Shown: piece after piece, positions 38,677 through 49,300 of the stretch
Layout: each line of letters opens with the position of its first letter
Numbering within the stretch: position 1 is the first letter of the stretch
From: Amphibalanus amphitrite
Lineage: Eukaryota; Arthropoda; Thecostraca; Balanomorpha; Balanidae
DNA: 64,000 nt
Reading direction: 5' to 3'
NCBI RefSeq assembly: GCF_019059575.1
Contig: NW_024882036.1
Coordinates: 1-64,000, forward strand
The notes under the pieces: model-generated
The model's input: the letters and a program-made list of their open reading frames with translations, nothing else
Told to the model about the DNA's origin: nothing
Database searches by the model: none
Position numbers and translations under genes: made by a program

Positions 38677-38728
38677 CATTACACCGAAGTTTGCTGTCTA
38701 TCTGCTGGGGAGTTGAGTCATTGACCCA
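38677..38728 (+). other. 5' UTR segment of the MALT1-like first coding exon
   Basis: The 52 bases lie between a good acceptor (pyrimidine-rich tract ending TGACAG at 38676) and the ATG at 38729. A TGA just before the ATG makes this the first usable start in frame, and the death-domain homology begins within a few residues. Confidence 0.6.
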
Positions 38729-41700
38729 ATGGAACTCCTAGAAGAGCATCCACGATACAGAGAGCTGCTGTTGGCTTTGGATACCAATAATGCTTGGCAT
38801 GCTCTGGGCGAGATTGCTGATGAGTACAGCAGTCTGCTGTCACCAACAGACCTTGCCGTCGCGGCACACCAGCCCTCCCCATCTCGCTTCCTCCTGGAAC
38901 GGATCACCCTGTTGAATGGACCCCTGACAGTTCACGAGGCTTTCATGCTTCTGGAGTCACTGGATGGGGCAGCCTCTGCAGCCGCCGACCTGCTGCGGCC
39001 GCCCCAGCCGCTGCGTGTCCGGCCCCTCTCCGAGACCAACTCGGCCTGCGTGTGGGCGCCTATCGGCGGCCGGCTGGAGCTGCTCTGCCAGGCTGAGGCG
39101 TGGCCGCCGCCCAGCTTCCAGTGGCGGCGCGACGGCCGGCCGGTGCCGCCCGAGGCCGGCGGGGACCGGGCGCGGCTCTGTGTGCAGCCGTTCTCGGCCG
39201 CCGACGCCGGCCAGTACTGCTGCCAAGTGCTGGACGCGGCCGGCGGCGCCGTGTCGGCCGGCGCCGTGACGGTCGAGCCGCGCCAGGCGCCGCCGCGCCC
39301 GCTGGAGCGCCGGGTGACGGACGTGACGGGCGGCGAGCTGGGCCCGGACGGCTCGGTGTCGGCCAGCGGCGAGCGGCCGCTGCAGCTGCAGGTGCGCTGG
39401 GCCGGCTGGCCCGAGCCGCGGCTGCGCTGGCTGCGCGACCACCAGCCGGTGGACGGCGCCGACGGCGGCACGCTGACCCTACTGCCGGGGCCGGGAGCCA
39501 CCGGCGGCACCTACGTCTGCGTGGCCCAAAACGCCGTCGGGGAGGTGAGCGACCGGCGGGGGGGGGGGGGGGAGGGGGCGGGGCTGAGCGCCCGGCAGGG
39601 GGGGGGGTGAGCACCCGGCAGGGGGGGGTGAGCGCCCGTTGGGGGGGAGGTGAACGCCCGAGGGGGGATGAGCGGCCGGCAGGGGAAGTGAGCGCCCGGC
39701 GGGAGGGATTGAGCGCCCGAGGGGAGGGGGGGGGGGTGCGCCCGGCGAGGAAGAGGTCAGGGCAACATGCTCATTATTCAGCATTTCCTAAAACTGGCAA
39801 TAAGCATGCGGGGTTATCCTTGTCTGTTTGGGATATGAGAACCTCACCCACTGATACGTGTTTCAGGTTTTGTCTTACAGTCTGTCTTGCCGTATGTCTC
39901 CCCCGCAGGTTCACTCGGACCCGTTCCGTGTCTCTGTCTGTCTCTGTTCCTTGTCTCTGTCTGTCTCCGTTCCGTGTTTGACTCTATGTCTGTCTCCGTT
40001 CCCAGGTCCACTCGGACCCGTTCCATGTCTCTGTTCCATGTCTCTGTTCCGTGTCTCTGTCTGTCTCCGTTCCGTGTTTGACTCTATGTCTGTCTCCGTT
40101 CCCAGGTCCACTCGGACCCGTTCCATGTCTCTGTTCCATGTCTCTGTTCCGTGTCTCTGTCTGTCTCCGTTCCGTGTTTGACTCTATGTCTGTCTCCGTT
40201 CCCAGGTCCACTCGGACCCGTTCCATGTCTCTGTTCCATGTCTCTGTTCCGTGTCTCTGTCTGTCTCCGTTCCGTGTTTGACTCTATGTCTGTCTCCGTT
40301 CCCAGGTCCACTCGGACCCGTTCCATGTCTCTGTTCCATGTCTCTGTTCCGTGTCTCTGTCTGTCTCCGTTCCGTGTTTGACTCTATGTCTGTCTCCGTT
40401 CCCAGGTCAACTCGGACCCGTTCCGTGTCTCTGTCTGTCTCTGTTCCTTGTCTCTGTGTCTCCGTTCCGTGTCTGATTCTCTGTCCGTCTCCGCTCCCAG
40501 GTCCACTCGGACCCGTTCCGTGTGGAGTTCGACTCGCGCCCGGTGGTGATCGAGCACCCGCAGACGGCGCAGCGCTGCCATCCCATTGGCCGGCCGCTCA
40601 GACTGCGCTGCAAGGCCTTCTGCCGCAGACAGGTCAAGGTGAGGCCCTCTCCGGCCGGGTGGCGGGACTGGGGAATCGGTACGGGCTCACGGCCACGGCG
40701 GCGAGAGCGCGCTCCTGCCGGGCCGTGGGGTTCAGGAGCCGTGCTGTGTTATGTTGTGCCATGCTGTGCTGTAGCCTGTACTGTGTTGTACCATGCCGTG
40801 CTGTGCTGTGCTGTGCCGTTCTGACCCCGGGCCCGCCGTCGTCAGGTGGTGTGGCGCCACTCTGTGCAGGACGCCGACTCTGGCCGGGACGAGGTGGTAC
40901 CCTGCAGTCAGGTGATGACGGAGCCGCAGCCGGCCGCCGGTCTGGTCACCTCGGAGGTGCGGCTGACGCCCGCCGAGCGCGACGTGCGCCGCCACTGCGG
41001 CGTCACCTGCGAGCTCCTCGCCGAGGGGGACTTCGAGAACAGGTGGGACGCGGCTGAGCGGCGGGGGGGGGGGCGGATTCATCAGGGGTTTGTTTCTTGA
41101 GAAAACCTTCGGACATTGTCTGCGTCGTAATACATATGACGTGATAAGCTGACTTATTTTATAGCTGCATATTGCATATAAACAGCTTGTTTCCACTCAC
41201 TGCCGTTCTGAGCAGTTTGTCCGCTGTTTGACAGTTTCACCCAGAGCCTGCCGGCCCGGTTCAGAGTCGTGTACCCGGCGCACTCCAAAATGGCGCTTAT
41301 CATCGGAAACTCCAACTATCATCACCTGGAGAAACTCCAGGAGGTACGTACCGAAACCCGGGGAACCCCAGGAGGTACCGAAACCCGGGGGAACTGCTCA
41401 ATTATAAAGCCCTGGAGGAGATCTAAGAACATAGGAGGTGGTACCTAGGAGGTGCGTACCGCGTACCAGGACGCACCCCTACCGACCGACTAGCGGCCGT
41501 GGACGTTACTGAGAGCGGCCTGATCGAGCGGAGACGGCGGCGCCGAGTGCCGACCTCTGAGCGTCGCCCCCCTCCCCCACCCTCCCCAGGTGGGGCAGGA
41601 CGTGGCCGACTTTGAGGCGGCCATGCGCAGGCTCGGGTTCGGCACCCTGGTCGCCATGGACCTGACCACCGAGCGCTCGCGGCGCGCGGTGGAGTACTTT

Positions 41701-44181
41701 GCCCGCGTGGCGGCGCCGGACGCCTACCTGGCCGTGCTGGTGGCCGGACACGGGTTCACCTACCAGCGGCGTGACTACCTGGCGCCCGTGGACCACCCGG
41801 CGCTGGACAGCGGCACCGGCGTGCACCCCAGCAGGTACGGGACAGCGGTACAGGGGTGCACCCCAGCAGGCACTCCCTCGGGAGCAGCGGTGCCGCTCCA
41901 AGGGAGCAGCCCGCATGAGATAAAGGTGCCTGTCCAGCCCGGAGTGGGGGTTGCGGCGTGGAGGAGAAGGATTTCAGTATCCTGAGGATGTAAACGACGG
42001 AACGGAGCAGTTACTATCGATAGATATCAGCTTTAGCTCACTTCTGCGCCGACAGAATATGTCTCTGAAGTTAGTTCCCTGACCGCTAACAGATGTCTCT
42101 GACGTTAGTTTCCTACCCCGCTAACAGGTGTCTCTGACGTTAGTTCGCCATCCCTCCGACAGATGTCTCTGACGTTAGTTCGCCAGCCCTCCGACAGGTG
42201 TCTCTGACGTTAGTTCGCCATCCCTCCGACAGGTGTCTCTCGATGCTGGACGACATCGAGGACCGCCTGCAGCGCACGTCGCCCAAGCAGCTGCTCATCT
42301 GCGGCGACATGTGTCGCACCATGAACGACGCGTGCGCCACGGCCGAGGCGGCGGCGGCGGCGGGCGCTCCAGGCGCGCCGGCCGGCCAGCCGCCCCGCTC
42401 GGCCGCCAACGTGGTCCGCCTGTTCTCCACACAGGTACGGCCGGACGGACGGAACGCGACCAACGCTTCGGACCAGAGACATTGACAGACTCAGACCAGA
42501 AACGGGAGGTAGAACGGACTCTGACCTGACGAACAGAGCGGACCATAGACGGGGATGAATGGAGTGAATCAGCCCAGCTCACCCACTGACCCGCTCCCCT
42601 CCCCCCCCCTACTCCAGATGGGCCATGAGGCGATGGACGACAGCAAGTTCATGCGCTGCCTGCTGGCCAACATTGAGCGCGACATCCCCGTCCAGGAGAT
42701 GGGCGTACAGACGCTGCGCGCGCTGGGCTCCATCACTGATGGCGGGCCGGCCGCCGACCAGGTCAGGCGCTGACCCAGCTTACATAACTGCTTCTGAGGT
42801 CAGGTATTTTATAGAGTATCTGTTACCTCAGGGAACTGAGGCCAGACTCTGCAGCTAGAGCGAGCGTCCAGTTCGTCCCTTTTAGTGTAGCGGTACACAG
42901 CTGTCAGCCTGTCTTTCCCTCGCTCTTCTGTCTGTGTCCTTTTGCCGCTTCAAGCGTTCCCGTAGCTGCTCTAACGCAGCCTTTGATACACTGGCCCCGC
43001 GAACCCTTCCTGACCCCGTTTTAACCCCGTATACCCTCCCTCCCATGTCCCAGATTCAGCAGCACCCCATCATGGAGTTGTCTATGGCGGAGCACCGCAG
43101 TCTGCAGGACCCGGCCGACCACCGCACGGCGCTGGACGAACACTGCGAGCTCAACACGACCCTGGAGGTACGGCCGACACCCAGCGGACAGCCGCCGGGC
43201 CGCGCCGAGCTCCCAGCGGGGGTCTCCGCGACCGTAACGTTCGCGGTATCGTTTCTACTGTACTACCCTCTTTTCTGACCCATCTGCACTACCCGTGATT
43301 TCCGTAACAACGTGACCTCTCACTGACCTTTCTGCTGGAGGTCTCTCCATTTACCCCTGTGACCTTTATAGTGCATCCATTGAGACCTGCTGACCCCTGT
43401 ATCGCTTCTCCTGATCGTGGATAACCTGTGGTATCTAAGCTCGTGACCCCTGATGACCTCAGCTACCCCTCCGTGACCCCTGGTGACCCCTCTGACCTCT
43501 GTACCCCTCCCCCTGCCCCCCGGCAGAAGCTGAACCTGCGGCTGGGCATCCGGTGCTCCAACTACGTGTGGGACAGCGAGCCGGAGCTGCTGCTCACCCT
43601 GCGACTCGACCCGTGCACGCCGTACTACGTCTGGAAGGTGCTGCCCCACCCGGACGGCCACCGCGGCCTGGTGAGTCAGAGGCACCGGCGCCGGGCGAGT
43701 CAGAGTCAAACCGGCAGAGTGAGTCACTCACCCCGTCAGGGTGAGTCAGAGTCACCCCGGTCTGATGAGTCCGTCACCGCGGCCGGGTGAGTCAACTGTC
43801 GGGTTTATAGATTTATGGATAGGGGCACGGGACCGATCGTTTTAGCAGCAATGCCAGCAGTTTATTCCATTCTGTAGCTGGTCGGGACACGTCCAGCACT
43901 GCTCAGTGACGCGCCCTCCTCTGCCCTCTCAGTCGTTTGCGCTCGAGAACAACTGCCGGTCGGGCGTCAGCTCGTGGCGTGTGACGGGTCTGCCGGCGTC
44001 CGGCGGCCGCGTCCGGCTGCAAACCATCATCGGCATCGGCTCTGCGGACCGGCGCGACCAGCCGGCCGGGTTCTTCCACCACCCGCCGCTGCTGCTGCAG
44101 CTGCACCCGTACCTGGGACTGGTCGCCGAGCCGGGCCCCGGCCTGCCGCCCGACACCAAGGTCTCCAACGCTGACCGGTAG
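38677..44181 (+). CDS. MALT1: MALT1-type paracaspase, ten exons, complete
   Basis: Exons, all with GT-AG and matching phase: 38677-39544 (start codon 38729), 40501-40638, 40846-41042, 41235-41343, 41590-41834, 42233-42434, 42618-42761, 43054-43167, 43527-43670 and 43933-44181 (stop TAG). The product is 785 residues (human MALT1 is 824). Order: death domain (~1-88), two Ig-like domains (~95-275), a further Ig-like segment (~275-384), caspase-like domain (~385-600) and a C-terminal Ig-like domain (~620-785). The caspase-like part starts MALIIGNSNYHH. His474 lies in AGHG and Cys529 in GDMCR, the family's catalytic dyad. The family cleaves after arginine and works with BCL10/CARD proteins upstream of NF-kB. 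The death domain and both first Ig domains lie in a single 816-bp coding exon. I see no PxExx TRAF6-type motif near the short C-terminus. Confidence 0.93.
39545..39750 (+). repeat. Donor-derived minisatellite in MALT1 intron 1
   Basis: The intron begins GTGAGCGACCGGCGGGG. The following ~200 bp are imperfect ~20-bp repeats of GGTGAGCGCCCGGCAGGGG with long G-runs. Several copies keep GGTGAGC, a good donor, so the true junction is followed by decoys. Confidence 0.8.
39905..40500 (+). repeat. 100-bp acceptor-containing minisatellite in MALT1 intron 1
   Basis: Four near-perfect 100-bp units plus diverged units at both ends. Each contains a pyrimidine-rich TCTCCGTTCCCAG followed by GTCCACTCGGACCCGTTCC, a copy of the real acceptor at 40500 plus the first 19 bases of exon 2. 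Beyond that the units diverge into TCTCTGTTCCATG-type repeats. Long open frames over this stretch are low-complexity artefacts. Confidence 0.93.
42045..42232 (+). repeat. ~35-bp acceptor-containing minisatellite before MALT1 exon 6
   Basis: About five copies of CCGACAG-GTGTCTCTGACG followed by TTAGTTCGCCATCCCT. The last copy runs into the real exon as GTGTCTCTCGATGCTGG. Using any upstream copy would give the in-frame TGA in GTGTCTCTGACG, so those copies would be non-productive acceptors. Confidence 0.9.
43671..43790 (+). repeat. Donor-derived repeats at the start of MALT1 intron 9
   Basis: The donor at 43671 reads GTGAGTCAGAGGC. GTGAGTCA or GCGAGTCAGAGTC recurs about five more times over the next 120 bp, at roughly 30-bp spacing, with CCGGC- or CCCGG-type spacers. 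Confidence 0.7.
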
Positions 44182-46386
44182 TTCCCCCGACACACCCACA
44201 CACGAGCGGTGGCCGCTGCCGCTGTGAGGTGTCTCCGAACCCAGCCCAGAGAACTGCCGGTCACAGAGACTGACCCGCTGTGCGGTCTGCACACTCGACA
44301 GCCGTCGTTCGTTTTCAGTACGGCACGGTGTGAGACACCCATCTGTCAGCGTGCCGTACGCGCGGTGTCCGCCCTCGCAGCGCGGTGCTTGGGCTGTCCG
44401 TTTTACAAACTGTGATGTTGATTGTGGTAACTGATAATTGTGCTTTATGCAGACGGCGCCAGGGTAAAGCGTCCCGCGTACCGCGTACTACGGGTGTCTC
44501 CTGGCTGCCGGCTGGAGGTCTAGAGGTAGTGGATTTGCCAAGATTGTTCACAGGCGTAGCTTGTAGGATTGGGAACGAGCTGATGTTGAGCTCAGCAATT
44601 TACGCGTGCTGCTTTATTTAGCTTTGCTTTACGGTGATATCGCTTTATGGCTTGTTATGATAGACAAGATGAACGTTTGCGCTGCGTGGCCCACCCACTG
44701 CAGTCGCTGTGGTCGCCAGGAGGGGGGAGGGGGTGATACCGTCGCTGTTGTCGCCAAGGAGGGGGGGGGGGGTGATACAGTCGCTGCTGTCGCCAGGGGA
44801 GGAGTCGATGTGGTCGCTGCGATCGCTGTCTACAGTTGATCTCGCTGTGTCGCCACCGCTGTATGATGGCGTTAGCGCCCGGTAGCTGGGGCTGTGTGTG
44901 ATATGTTTCAGCGCCCATCCGCTTAAAAGTCCAGTCCCCCCCGTCAGTCCGCTCCAGTCCAGTCCGGCGCAGTCCTGAGGGACCGACGGATCAGACTGCC
45001 GTGCCAAATTACCCTGCTGGTCGGACTGACCCCACTCCCCATACCCTGTCCCACCAACCGTTCCCCGTCCCATTCTCACTCCGCCCCATCATACCATCCA
45101 TAACCCCTTCGTCCAGCCCGTCCCACCGCCTTATCGTCCCATTCTCGTCCCATCGTGCCGTCCTCTCCTCTCACGGAGTGGCGCACCACACACCAGTCAC
45201 CGGACGCTGATTGCTGGGGTTCGGGTCTGATATGTGTATTGATCGAACACAAAGGGATCACTAGGGCTGAAACCCCATCATCGGCCAACGTATAACAGGT
45301 GATACAGACTGTCATATTGTGTGATACCGCGGGACAGGATTGTAATACTATGATTGTTACCATCAGGCGTTTGTTACCACCATTTGTTACCGACGTTGTG
45401 TCTTTGGGGAAATTGTACGGGCTAGCCCCTATCGCTGGCGGCTCGCGCTGGCCAGCCGCTGAGTTAGGACGGCGGGGCAACTCGGCCTCACAGCAGAGTG
45501 TGTCCGCCAGTCTGCTAATTCGGCCTCACAGCAGAGCGTGTCCGCCAGTCTGCTAACTCGGCCTCACAGCAGAGCGTGTCCGCCAGTCTGCTAACTCGGC
45601 CTCACAGCAGTGTGTCGGCCAGTCCGCTCCTGGGTGCCGCCCGAGGGCTCAGCAATGATAGATATGTGCCTCAACGCGGGGCGGGTGTGTACTAATGACA
45701 CGGCACATCTAACGGCGGACCAGCTGCCGCCGGCCCCACCTCACACTCATTAGCTCTGGTTGGATCTGATCACAGACAGGTGACTGGACCGGCGGGCGTG
45801 CACAGATCACACGGCAATCACTACTGGGTAACACACACACGCTCACACACGGCGCGCGGTGGGTACAAACAAACGGCGCAGACCCGGGCAGCGCTCCACA
45901 TGGCTGTGATATGAGACAGGGCGGGGCTATACTCTGCGGGACCGCAGTAAGGGACTGGGTAGGTTGCGCCGCCCAGCCAGGGACAGCTAGCTCACCGCCT
46001 CGTTCGGCGACAGTTCGGAGTCGCCCCAGTCAGCGGTGTCGCACCCCGTCCCCGCCCGGTCCGCCGGCCGGAGCAGAGTCAGCAGAGTCGGCCGGACACG
46101 GCTGCTCGTCAGCGGCGTCCTCCGGGCCGGAGTCGCCGTCACCGCCGGCCGCGCCTGGGGCAGGGGGCGGCGTCAGGAGCACTGAGACACGGGGAGTACC
46201 TCCAGACTGGAGCTTACGATAATTAGAGCGCTGAGACACAACATCTATAGAACACAGCATCTTAAGAACAAAACATCTTTAGAACACAGTTTCTTTGAAA
46301 CACAACTGACAAGTGAACAGAGGCCCGACTTTTCTGAAGAGTACAGGGAGGTTGGTCGGCGACTGATGGTCTCCACTACGGGGTTA
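44182..46386. other. Intergenic region between convergent MALT1 and PGAP1
   Basis: The 2.2 kb between the two stop codons contain no ORF I would call a gene. They contain a GTCGCTGTYGTCGCCA repeat with G-runs (~44690-44830) and a 38-bp minisatellite (45479-45635). Positions 46020-46170 on the minus strand read an acidic frame (GGDGDSGPEDAADEQ...) behind a CCCCAG acceptor and could be an alternative last exon of PGAP1. A minus-strand AATAAA lies near 44612-44617. Confidence 0.55.
45479..45635. repeat. 38-bp minisatellite
   Basis: Four tandem copies of a 38-bp unit containing CTCGGCCTCACAGCAGAGCG and TGTCCGCCAGTCTGCT. The unit has CAG but is not adjacent to an exon I can identify. Confidence 0.9.
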
Positions 46387-49300
46387 TCATCCTATTCCTA
46401 AGCAAGTAACAATCGGTTGTGGCATGCTCAGGACCCTAAAGCCCCGTCTCCACTGGCCCCGACTCCCACCGCTCAGCCGCTCCTGACCCCACTGACCGTC
46501 CTGCTCCTGCAGCTCTGCCTCCTGCTCCTGAGTCTGCTCTCCCTCCGGCGCCTCCTGCTCTGCCTCCGGCGCCTCCTGCTCTGCCCCGGTGTCCGGCTCG
46601 GCCGGTATCTCTCTGACGGGCGCGGTCAGCTGGTGGACGGCCACAGCCAGGACGGCGGCGGCCGCCAGCCAGAAGGCGCGGTACACGTTCAGCAGACAGA
46701 ACAGGTAGACGGCCACGGCGGCCGTGTGCACCACAGCGGCCACAGCGCGGTAACCGGCCCTGTGAACGTACAGACCACGGTCAGACCACAGACCACAGCG
46801 GCCACAGCGCGGTAACCGGCTCTGTAAATATGCAGACCACAGTCAGACCACAGACCACAGTCTCACAGTCCACAGACCACATACTACATCACAACAGAGC
46901 AGAGACTACAGAACACAGACCAGGGTCAGAGACCAGAGACAAGACCCAGAGATCATAGAGGCCACAGACCACGGCGTCAGGTTGGACCACAGTGGCCACA
47001 ACGCTGTGTAACCAGCACTGTAAACAGACCATAGACTGCAGTACAGTAATCATTACATGGCAACAGATCGGCCAGAAATTGCACACTACACAGTAAGTTA
47101 ACAGATCAAAATTAGTGATCAATGATCAGCTTCCTATCAGCCCTCCCCCGTTTCACCCCAGGTGGAGCTATCTTCCCCCCCCCCCCTCCTCCATCCTCTA
47201 CTCACAGGTCGAGCCGGGGCGCTGCGTCTCGCCAGAGGACGGCCCCGCAGTTACAGAGGACCAGCGCCGCCACCAGACTGGGGTCCTCGGGCAGCTGGGT
47301 GCTCTCACTGCAGAACGGGGGTCAGGTCAGGTCACAGGGAAGTGCTGCGTCACCACCAAAGATACAGTCCGACACCGAACGCACATCATCAGACCTAGAT
47401 CGTCACTCCTCCCCCTCTATGTAATTGCAATCCGCGTGAAATCGACTGGCACCAGATGTAATCTCCCCTGAGCAGTTCAGCAAACTCAGTACACTGACCA
47501 GCCTGGCCCAGTGCCGCCCGCCCCGCGCCGTGGCGTTCCCGTGTTCACAGCAGAGCCCGTGAGTGGCACACCGGCAGACGCACATCCGTCCATCACCTGC
47601 GTATGACACCGGTGGATGCCCCTGGCACTGTCCATCGGTCCTTCACTGACCTACGCAGTGCGCGTCCTGGACCAGACGAGCAGGCAGTGTCCCTCCCCCG
47701 CATACACAGCCCGCCGGCCGGTTACTCTACTGACCTGCGCGTCCTGGACCAGACGAGCAGGCAGTATCCCCCTCCCCCGCATACACAGTCCGACGGCTGG
47801 CTACGCTACTGACCTGCGCGTCCTGGACCAGACGAGCAGGCAGGGCAGGTGGAACAGGGTGACCCAGAGCCAGACCAGAGCCAGCGTCACCGACGTGTAC
47901 GCCTTGAGCGCCGCCAGCCGGCCGCCGCCCGATAGAACCTCCTCGTAACTCTGGAACACCTGTCCGTAACAGACACAACACAGCACTGTCACCGCCGGGT
48001 AACACCTATCGTAACTCTGGAACACCTGTCCGTAACAGACACACAGCACTGTCACCGCCGGGTAACACCTATCGTAACTCTGGAACACCTGTCCGTAACA
48101 GACACAACACAGCACTGTCACCGCCGGGTAACACCTATCGTAACTCTGGAACACCTGTCCGTAACAGACACAACACAGCACTGTCACCGCCGGGTAACAC
48201 CTATCGTAACTCTGGAACACCTGTCCGTAACAGACACAACACAGCACTGTCACCGCCGGGTAACACCTATCGTAACTGGAACATCTGTCACCACAGACAC
48301 AGCTAGGTTACGAAAATCAGTACCTGGCACCGACAATGACCTGAGACCCCCTGGCCTGGGTCTCCTGTGACCCCCTGTGCCCTGAGCTGACCTTGACGCA
48401 GGTGACGATCAGTCCGAGTCCGAGGGCGATCTCTCCGCACGAGGAGAGCGCCAGAGCGGAGAGAGCCACCGAGAGGATGACGGGGAACCGGGCGGCGCCG
48501 GCCACGGCCACCTCGGCCACCGCCTCGGAGCCGCCCACCGCGCGAGATACCAGTCTGGCAGGGAAGAAACGCAGAAAAAAAGTCAGTATACCAGCTTCAA
48601 AAACAACCAGAGAGTGTAAAAGGAAAGTGTAAAGGAACTCTAAAGCGTCCGTCTGAGCGAAGAGACACAGTTTAACAGCTAGAATGACCAGACGGGACTC
48701 TGAATCAGCGACACCGGTTTGTTAAATAACTGAAATTTTGGTGACACCGGTCACAGGGTCGGAACACACCGTCAGGAACACAAGCGTCCCAGACACCAGG
48801 CACAGAGACAGTCATCTGCCCGCTACGGGCTGCGGCGCTCCGACTACCATTCCGGAGCGCCGGGTGGGCAGCCACCTCAAACCTGACCACTACGCGTACC
48901 ATCCCCTTCCCACCGCACGAACTGAGTGCTGCACGATACAACGGTACAAAACAGGACAGGGAGGTGTTAAAATTGGGAAGACGCCTGCACGCCAAACGTA
49001 ACTGCGATGCAAAAATATGACACGAGGTAATGAAGGGTAGTCATGGACAGCTGTAGAAAACAAAACTGGTTATTTTGTAACTAGGGAGACACAACGTTAG
49101 CAACTCCACAAATAAACCACAGCACACGTTAGTAACTCAGGAATTGAGTCACAGCACGCGTAACGCTAAATACCCAGGGAGACAAACCACAGCACACGTC
49201 AGTTAGTGCTTGATCAGCGTCACAGCACACGTTATCAATAGCCAGGCGGTCCGTTCCCGCCCCATACAGTCCACTGAGCGGGCTCCCCGGCCCAGCGCTG

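Noticed and set aside
38932..39614. Antisense and alternate-frame ORFs of 160-190 codons over MALT1 exon 1
   Set aside because: Very high GC removes stop codons in all frames. Only the plus frame from 38729 shows the death/Ig homology and splices correctly.
39858..41057. Plus-strand 268-codon frame and related repeats in MALT1 intron 1
   Set aside because: It is built from the 100-bp minisatellite and reads through exon 2 in the wrong frame.
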